From contig BSBM01000442.1 of the NCBI GenBank assembly GCA_027924585.1, positions 6,944,001 through 7,008,000 on the forward strand: a stretch of 64,000 nucleotides of DNA. The letters are read 5' to 3'. Positions 56,803 through 64,000 of the stretch are shown in pieces. Position 1 is the stretch's first letter; every line of letters begins with the position of its first letter. The notes below the pieces were generated by a model that worked only from the letters and a program-made list of their open reading frames with translations, ran no database searches and was not told the origin of the DNA. Source of the stretch: Larix kaempferi (Eukaryota > Streptophyta > Pinopsida > Pinales > Pinaceae). Position numbers and translations under genes: made by a program.

Positions 56803-58432
56803 TGTCACGTCCCTATTTTGACCTTGTGGCATTAAAATTGTAAATGATGTAAATATTGTTATTTAATCATGGTGAGGAGCTCAAGGCCAAGGCCCCGCCA
56901 TTGATTTAGCATTTTTATGTATCAGCAATTAAAATCGATGCATATGGCTCTTGTGCTAGATAGGCACAATGTAAATGAAGACATCATGTAAATATGAAAT
57001 TTAAAGAAATACCCACAACTAGCTATGCAATGCAACAAAGAGATGGGGCATGATTTTATAAGGAATAGGGAGGGAAATTATTCAAACCCATGAGCCATGG
57101 TGTTAATCCATTTCATTGAGAAAAACCCATAAATCCCAACTACCCATTTTGGGTTATGCACCCAATCATTTAATTCTTCCAAGAGTTGGTTGAGGCAGTT
57201 AACGCCTTGGGAATGGAGAGGTATGGCAGTCAATTTTCGTGTATGGGCAAGCTATCAATCTGGAAAATCGTATTTTTGCTTCTTGGGCAAGAAAACACCC
57301 ACGAAATGGTGCCCAAAGCCATTATTCACCCATGGCCTTGGCCTCTCACGCAGTCTGAGCTAGCTGGGTCTTTCCCTGTATGTTTTTCATCCTTTTCTGC
57401 ATTTTCCCATGCCTGGGAACTCGTTTTTGGATAGCATAGTGGCTGGGAGAAGAGAACCATGAAATGGGGGTTTAATGGAGGTCGTTTTTGCTCTTGGGTT
57501 GTCCCTAAACGTTTTTTGAAAACGAATTTTTCCTCCTAGGGTTTATTCCCATTTCTCCATTTCATTTTTGGGTTGCCCACGTTTTTTTTGAACTGGTAAG
57601 AACCCCATCTTTGGGCATATCACTGTAAAAAAAAACGTTTCTTCATGCCCAACACTTATACTTTTGCTGTTATGTGCATCCCTATTTTGGTTTGAACCTG
57701 TGAGCAAGAGATTGGGAGTGGTAGTGGACAAAATTGGCTTGATAAACCTAGTGGGGGAAAATAACCTCTCAAGAAGATCAAGAGGGTTGGCTACTCTTCT
57801 ATGCACACCTTGGACACTCTAGATTGGAAGGTATGGCTTGAGGGACTATGCATTGGTGAAGGGAATACTTCCTTGAGTGGGGTGGGTAGGCATTGTGGGT
57901 GCCAAGCTAGATAGATCTTGTAGAGGTATCCATGGCTCTATGCTTGAGCTCACTAGCTTAGCAATTATTCCTTTCCATTTCCTAGCAGCCTGATAAACCC
58001 AATTGTAGATTGGCTTGGCTCATTTTGGTGTATGTTGGGCTATGTGTGAGTCTGCTGTTCCCTAGTTCCTTGTAGAAATCATGCCCAGCTTGGGGGTGGC
58101 AGTTGCATCAAGAGATTGATAAGCACAACTAGCCTATGGTTGGGAGGAACGTTGTAGTTGCATAGCTGGTTGCTTAGGGACTACTCTATTTCAAGATAAG
58201 TACTCTCATGTGCTAATTCTGTATTGTTTCAATGGATGAATGACATGAATGTCTTGAATGTATGATGGATGTGTAATAGAACTTAATTCTGCTGTGTTTT
58301 CAAATATTTATGCATTTTCATATGTCCATCTTCACTTTATATGAATGTTTGTTTACTAAGTATGGGGCTAGATGTCTAGTCTTATCATTAGTGTCCTCTC
58401 CATAGCCTAGGTAGGATGGGAGGGACATTACA
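56803..58432 (+). repeat. Chromovirus 5' LTR
   Basis: It starts TGTCACGTCCCTATTTTGACC and ends GGGACATTACA, with the PBS three bases after. 1630 bp. The partner LTR is outside the window, so the ends rest on the TG..CA rule and the PBS. Confidence 0.7.
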
Positions 58433-58435
58433 TTT

Positions 58436-58448
58436 TGGTATAATAGCC
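58436..58448 (+). other. Decayed primer-binding site
   Basis: TGGTATAATAGCC, differing at two positions from the usual TGGTATCAGAGCC (initiator tRNA-Met type). Its position right after the LTR end supports the call. Confidence 0.65.
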
Positions 58449-59101
58449 ATAGGCTACAACATTGGGCCTCTATGGGCCAAGTATGATCACAATTACAAGG
58501 GAAGATTCCCTTCTAAACACCACAAATTACCATGTTGGGTCTAAACCAACTAAGGTTGAACAATTTGCAGAACTTATGATTCAACACTGCGGCTGTTGGG
58601 CCTTTCATAGAGATATAAATCATTGTGTGTATATGTATGTAGTATTTGAAGTTAAAATGAGTTAAAGAAATCTGAAGATATCATAGCTTCTATTTGATTA
58701 AGATGGGAAAACACTTCCATGACTGTTTTGGGGATTCTTGCAAAATTACTTGCATTGATTTCATGCTATGAAAGTAAGGAGGGAAGAAGAAAATCCCTTT
58801 TCAGGTTGAATGCTTGCTTTACATTGTTTCCAGTGCAGTAGCATTCAGTTTTGTAGTTGTCTGTTTTAGGGTTGAATGCTTGCCATCCTATATTATTTTG
58901 CTGTTTTGTTGTTTTATTTTTGACATGGAAGAGGTGCAATTTCTTGAAATACTTTTACTGTTTTGTTCTATGAGAGTATGATCTGTAAGTAAGTGACTTA
59001 CCTATGTAAAGAAACAAAAGACACATTCCAGAAAAATTCCAACTGTTTGTGAAAATTTGCAAATTTTTTCTAAGTACTTATGAGTTCTGCTAAGGGCTTT
59101 G
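58449..59101 (+). other. Chromovirus leader, no gene
   Basis: AT-rich leader without a domain-bearing frame. Confidence 0.6.
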
Positions 59102-59445
59102 TCGACAATTTTAGCGTTAATTTCTATGCGCGCGGCGACAGAGTTAGCGTTAATTTTTACGCGGCGCTGGTGACAAAGTTAACAATAATTTTTGCGCGAC
59201 ACTGGTGGCAAAGTTAATGATAATTTTTGCATGGTGCTAGCGGCAAAGTTAACGATAATTTTTGCGCGGCGCTGGCGGCAAAGTTAACGATAATTTTTGC
59301 GTGGCGCTGGAAAAAAAGTTAATGGTAAGACCCGCGCGGCACTGGCGGCAATTCTAACACTAAAACCTGCGATGCACGCGGCAGCAAAAATAACCTTAAC
59401 ATCCGCGCCACCCGTGACAATTTTAATCTTAATATTTGCGCCAAA
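59102..59445 (+). repeat. CpG-rich 35-bp tandem array in chromovirus leader
   Basis: About nine imperfect units of GCGCGGCGCTGGCGGCAAAG plus TTAACGATAATTTTT, decaying to the right. CpG density contrasts with the rest of the window. The position between PBS and gag parallels the array at 31196-31470. Confidence 0.85.
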
Positions 59446-59547
59446 CGGGAAAATGCAATAGCTTTTCACTAAGATTCTCAGGTGCTGAAAATGGAAAATC
59501 GCCATGAAAGTTATGCACCAGATTGCGCGAAATCAAAGGAATAGCCA

Positions 59548-59567
59548 CAAGGGGGCAAGCCCCCTTG
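59548..59567 (+). other. Perfect GC-rich hairpin in leader
   Basis: CAAGGGGGC and GCCCCCTTG flank a two-base AA loop, about 230 bp upstream of the gag ATG. It could form a stable RNA stem-loop; a packaging or translation role is inference. Confidence 0.6.
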
Positions 59568-59797
59568 ACTCCCATTGTCCCCCTGAGACCGTCGTTGATT
59601 GTGAGAAAGTCTATGATTGGACAAAGTTGTCAATACAGGATTTTTCCATATGCATGCAACCAATTCATGATATTATAAGGAAGCTAACAGTTGTGTTTAT
59701 AAACACATTTTGTAGAATAATAGTCACATCAAAGACAACAATCTAATTAGTGCAGTTGGAAAGTTTTGGTCTTGGTTGGGCCAAAAATATCAGCATC

Positions 59798-60872
59798 ATG
59801 GATGATGCACAGGATCCCTATGCGCCTGAGACAGATGCCATGGGAGAAAACATACATGTTGAAAATGATGAAACAAAATCCAATGGAATAAGAGATCGAG
59901 AGACTCCCCCAGATATTGCAACCACCATGAGGAGCCTAAGGGTGGAGTTGCAAAGTTGTAGAGAAGATAATGAGAGGATGATTAAAGCTCAGGAAGAGCA
60001 GAATCAGTTAAATGCAGCCATGCTATAGAGTTTGACAGATATCCAGAGGCAAATTAATAATGGACATCAGTCGGAAAATCCAGAAGGGAGTCGGATTAGT
60101 TCAAGGAGAAATTCCCGCAAGAGGTCCAATATCTCAAGAAGAGTTTCTAGAGTCAGAACCTATACTCCAGAAATCTCTTCTAGTGGATCATCTAACTCTG
60201 AAGGATCCATTGAAGGTTCAAGCTCTTCATCTCATAGGAGTAAGAGGAAGAGACATCACAAGAACAATTCACATGGGGAATTTAAGAAGGAAAAACCTCC
60301 TACATTTGATGGAGAGGTAAAGTCTGGTCAAGAAGATGAAGCTTGGCTTCTTGGGATGAGAAAGTATTTCCAAGTCTAAGACTACTCCAGAAATATGAAG
60401 GCAAGGATCGCCATCTTCAACTTGAATGGAAGAGCATCTATATGGTGGGAACACATCAGGCAAGTGAAGAAGATCAATGAAAGAAAGATTGTGTGGAAGC
60501 AATTCAAGAAATATTTCAAGCAGAAGTATCAAGGAGTTCCATGAGCTGAGATTGGGACAATTGACCATGGAAGAATACACAAACAAGTTCTTGGAATTGC
60601 TGAGGTATGTCAGATATATTCGAGATGATAAGGTGAAAATTCAACGTTTTCTAAGTGGGCCACCTCAGTCATAGAAAGACAGGATTGAATTTGATGAGCC
60701 TCGAACTCTAGAGGAGGCAATAAGGAAGGACAAGTATTGCTATGATCAAAACAAAAGCAAACCTGATTTCCATAAGGCATGGAAGGACAAGAAGAATGAG
60801 AAGTTTGACCAAAGGAAGAAAAGTTTCAAACCTCCTCATGTCAGAAATCAGCAAAAGCAACCATCACAGGTT
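59798..60872 (+). pseudogene. gag: Chromovirus gag
   Basis: Starts at ATG 59798 (MDDAQDPYAPETDAMGENIH). N-terminal coiled-coil-like part, then a Ser/Arg-rich stretch (60092-60260). The capsid domain is recognisable as EKPPTFDGEVKSGQEDEAW near 60291, ARIAIFNLNGRASIWWEHI near 60403 and FHELRLGQLTMEEYTNKF near 60537. Stops at 60026 (TAG), 60377 (TAA) and 60672 (TAG). A frame change occurs near 60520-60535, between KQKY and the FHEL motif. A Lys-rich linker leads to the knuckle at 60942. Gag builds the particle; this copy is broken. Confidence 0.82.
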
Positions 60873-62596
60873 GTGAATAAGCCAACTAGGATGATGGGAG
60901 ACAAGCCAAGAGATCCAGAGGAGCCAAGAGAACCACTTCAATGCTGGGGTTGTGGAGGAGACCACATGCTTAGGAACTATCCACACTGGAATGGGAATGC
61001 AAATCAAGTTCACAACATCCAAGGAGCTGGAACTGTGGGTCAATTGGCGAGGACAATCCCTACAATCTATGCAGCACTAGATGACTGCCAGGCAGATCAT
61101 CAGTCAACTGTAGTTGAAGTTGAAGGTAAGATTGCTAAGCAATCTGTTTCTATTTTGATTGATCCTGGATCTACTCACAGTTATGTCACTCCTAGAATTG
61201 TTGAGATTTATGCTTTTAAGAAATTAAAGCATAGTAAATCATGGTTAGTTCAATTAGCCACTGGAACCAAGAGAAAAGTTAGTGAAATAATAGAGAAATG
61301 TCCATTAGAGATGGATGGGCTATTCACTTATGCAGATCTGAATATTTTACCACTTGGTTCCTATGATATTCTCATTGGGATGGATTGGTTAGAGGCACAC
61401 AGGGTTAAACTTGACTGCTACAATAAGACATTTGAATGCATGGACAAAGAAGGAAACCCAAGGGTTGTAAAAGGCATTCCAAAGGTGACTTCTGTTAGGC
61501 AGGTTTCAGCCATGCAGCTGAAGAAGTTCTGTAGAAAGGGTTGTCAATTGTATGTAGCCCATGTTTTGGAGGCAGCGGAAAATGAAACTCCTATGTTAGA
61601 GGACTATCATGTATTGCAGGAATTCAGGGATGTTTTTCCTGATGAGATTCCGGGACTTCCCCCAAAGAGAGACATTGATTTTACAATTGAACTTGTGCCA
61701 GGAGCAGCACTAGTGACTAAGACACCGTACAGGATGAGTACACTGGAATTGCTAGAATTGAAAATGCAATTACAAGAGTTGTTGGAAAAGAAATATATCA
61801 GGCCAAGTGTGTCCCCGTGGGGAGCACCTATTCTATTTGTGAAAAAGAAAGATGGAACACTCAGATTATGTATTGACTACAGGCAGTTGAACAAGGTCAC
61901 TGTGAAGAACAAATACCCATTGCCCCGAATTGATGACCTTTTTGATCAAATGAAAGGAGCAAAGGTATTTTCAAAGATTGACTTAAGGTCAGGGTACCAC
62001 CAGGTAAGAATCAAAGAGGAAGATATTCATAACACAGCCTTTAGAACAAGGTATGGACACTATGATTTTGTAGTGGTACCATTTGGTCTCACAAATGCAC
62101 CAGCTACATTCATGTGTCTCATGAATAGTGTTTTTAGCAAGTATTTGGACAAGTTTGTTCTTGTTTTTCTAGATGACATTCTCATCTATTCTAAGAATGA
62201 AGAAGAGCATGAAGAACAATTGAGAATGACATTGCAATTGCTAAGAGAGCATAAGTTGTATGCAAAGTTGAGCAAATGTGACTTTTATAAAGATAGAATT
62301 CATTATTTGGGTCACATTATCTTAGACGAAGGAATATCTGTGGACTCTGAGAAGATTGAAGCCATTATGAATTGGCCAACTCCAAGGAATGTGACAGATG
62401 TGAGATATTTTATGGGCCTTGTTGGTTACTACAGGAGGTTTATTGAAGGATTCTCCAAGGTCGCAAACCCAATCACTTCTTTGCAAAAGAAGGGAATAAA
62501 ATTTGAATGGTCACCAAGATGTGAGGAAAGTTTCCAACGGTTGAAGAATATTCTTACGAGTGCACCAATTTTGAAATTTGTAGACCCAGAAAAAAC
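60873..62596 (+). pseudogene. pol: Chromovirus zinc knuckle, protease and reverse transcriptase
   Basis: The knuckle reads [13 protein letters not shown] (60942-60980); the final Cys is Tyr (TAT), so zinc binding is probably lost. The protease motif [13 protein letters not shown] has its Asp at 61161. RT follows: [20 protein letters not shown] near 61625, [20 protein letters not shown] near 61861, [14 protein letters not shown] near 61971 and [10 protein letters not shown] with the Asp pair at 62172-62177. Continuity extends to [12 protein letters not shown] near 62565. The frame is free of stops from 60873 to 62596. It then changes near 62590, at an AAAAAA run, just before the first RNase H Asp. 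Confidence 0.9.
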
Positions 62597-63310
62597 TTTG
62601 TGGTATGTACCGATGCATGCAATCAAGGACTTGGAGGAGTTCTTATGCAAGGCAACCACATGGTATGCTACGAGTCAAGAAAGTTGAAGGAGCATGAGAA
62701 GAACTATGCTACTCATGATTTAGAACTTGCAACCATAGTACATGCTTTAAAGATGTGGAGGCATTACTTAATGGGAAGGAAATTTGAGTTGAGGATAGAC
62801 CATTGTGGTTTGAAGTACTTATTTGATCAACCAAATTTGAATGCTAGGCAAGCTAGATGGTTGGAATTTTTGTGTGAATTTGACTTCGAAATCAAACACA
62901 TAAAAGGGAAAGAAAACAAGGTAGCTGATGCACTTAGCAGGAAAGTACATGAAATGCATGTGGCAGCGCTTAGCACTTGCCAACCAAATTTGAGGCAGCA
63001 GATTGTTAACCATATGGTTGAAGATGCAGTGTATGTGAAGATAAAGGGCAAGTTGTAGCAACAAGACCTTGAAAAGAAGTATGAAGGATACCGTTTGGAA
63101 GAAGATGGACTCCTTAATTATAAGAATAGAACCTATATTCCAAATGTGGCATATTTGAGGAGGATTGTGATGGATGAAATCCATAAAGCTCCCTACTCTG
63201 GTCACCCAGGATATCAGAAAATAATTGCTACAATAAGAAAATATTATTTTTGGCTAGGGATGAAGAAGGACATCGCTAAATACATTTCTAAGTGCATGAC
63301 ATGTCAGTAG
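62597..63310 (+). pseudogene. pol: Chromovirus RNase H and integrase zinc finger
   Basis: RNase H continues after the indel: [16 protein letters not shown] near 62603 with catalytic Asp, [20 protein letters not shown] near 62664, DFEIKHIKGKENKVADALSR near 62881. TAG at 63056 ends one open piece. The integrase HHCC finger follows with IHKAPYSGHPGYQK near 63180 and CMTC near 63295, then TAG at 63308 replacing a probable Gln. The second indel restores the frame that started at 59798. Confidence 0.88.
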
Positions 63311-64000
63311 GTGAAGGTTGAACATCAACACCAAGTAGGTTTATTGCACCCAGTTCCAATTCCAGAATGGAAATGGGAAGTAATTTCCATGGATTTTATT
63401 ATAGGATTGCCAATGACTGCGAGACAACATGATTCCATCATGGTTGTGGTGGACAAGTTAACAAAGGCAACACATTTTATACCGGTTAAGTCCACGCACA
63501 AAGCCGATGCCATTGCAAATATTTTCATGAAGGAAATTTTCAGATTACATGGGTTGCCTAAGGCAATAATTTTTGACAGGGATACCAAGTTCACTTCCAA
63601 TTTTTGGAAAAGTCTCTTTGCAGATTTGGGTACACAGTTGAACTTCAGTACCACATACCATCCTCAAACGGATGGACAAACGGAAAGAGTAAATCAGGTG
63701 CTTGAGGACATGCTCCGTATGTATGTAATGGACAAACCATCCAAGTGGGAGGATTATCTACACTTGGTAGAGTTTGCATATAACAATGGGCAGCAAGAAT
63801 CATTGGGAATGAGTCCATATGAGGTTCTATATGGCAAAAGGTGTAGGACACCAATGACTTGGGACAATCCAGTGAATAGAATTGTACTTGGGCCATAATT
63901 GCTCAAGGAAATGGAGCAAGAGGTTGCAAAGATCAGGCAGAATTTAAAAGTAGCCCAGGATAGACACAAAAGCTATGCAGATAAGCATAGGGTGAATAGG
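63311..64000 (+). pseudogene. pol: Chromovirus integrase core, running off the window
   Basis: Catalytic Asp at 63392 (SMDFIIGLP), Asp at 63575 (IIFDRDTKFTSNFW) and Glu at 63683 (TDGQTERVNQVLEDML) are all present, with 35 residues between the last two. VEFAYNNGQQESLGMSPYEVLYGKR follows near 63769. A TAA at 63896 interrupts before a LLKEMEQEVAKIRQ helix, and the frame continues to the window end. The enzyme joins cDNA ends to target DNA; a chromodomain is expected further right. Confidence 0.9.

Larger units (their letters stand above)
56803..64000 (+). mobile_element. Chromovirus-type Ty3/gypsy element, right end outside window
   Basis: A 1.63-kb 5' LTR (TGTCACGTCCC...ACATTACA), a decayed PBS, a 1.35-kb leader with a CpG-rich array, then gag (59798) and pol through integrase to the window end. 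Order is protease, RT, RNase H, integrase, as in Ty3/gypsy. The RT and integrase text ([44 protein letters not shown]) is typical of chromoviruses. The chromodomain, PPT and 3' LTR would lie to the right. The element sits within the LTR fragment 56093-56802. Confidence 0.85.

Overview
The window looks like intergenic DNA from a large plant nuclear genome. Every protein signature I can recognise belongs to a plant LTR retrotransposon: Ty1/copia, a Tat/Ogre-type Ty3/gypsy and chromovirus-type Ty3/gypsy, plus plant-repeat-associated ORFs of unknown function. No intact host gene, tRNA, rRNA or CRISPR array is visible. Nearly every coding frame carries stop codons, mostly TAG/TAA where the family has Gln, as expected for old, methylated, C-to-T-decayed repeats. 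The very deep nesting would suit a gymnosperm or another giant genome, but the sequence does not prove the taxon.

Layout. 1-5436 is gene-free and ends in a polypurine tract (PPT) followed by a 3' LTR from 5451. 7441-10255 is a decayed gypsy 5' end (LTR-like DNA with TATA box, PBS-like site, gag remnant). It is interrupted by a clean copia element (10256-17568, TSD TTGAG). 17880-18140 is a 36-bp tandem array. 18853-29310 holds three decayed repeat-borne ORF regions of poorly known function. A Tat-like gypsy element (30269-42053, TSD CATAT) follows, with gag, protease, RT and only the C-terminal part of integrase. 42330-43310 (minus) is a relative of the 25.9-29.3 kb ORF.

44710-53906 is an abnormal composite related to the copia element. 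Two 3' LTRs, each with its own PPT, point outward in opposite orientations. Between them lie one plus-strand PBS, a short gag remnant and long tandem-repeat arrays on both strands, with no pol and no full 5' LTR. 54540-56092 is a minus-strand gypsy pol remnant (RNase H, integrase, C-terminal region). It is broken by an LTR fragment (56093-56802), which is itself broken by a chromovirus-type element. That element's 1.63-kb 5' LTR starts at 56803, and its gag-pol runs off the window end inside integrase.

How it fits together. The autonomous-type elements encode the usual Gag, protease, RT/RNase H and integrase, but each visible copy is disabled by stops, frameshifts or deletions. A recurrent theme is tandem-repeat growth in the untranslated parts: between pol and PPT in the copia, Tat and composite elements, and CpG-rich arrays between PBS and gag in two unrelated gypsy elements. 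The most unusual objects are the inverted two-3'-LTR composite and the unassigned ORF family near 26-29 kb and 43 kb.
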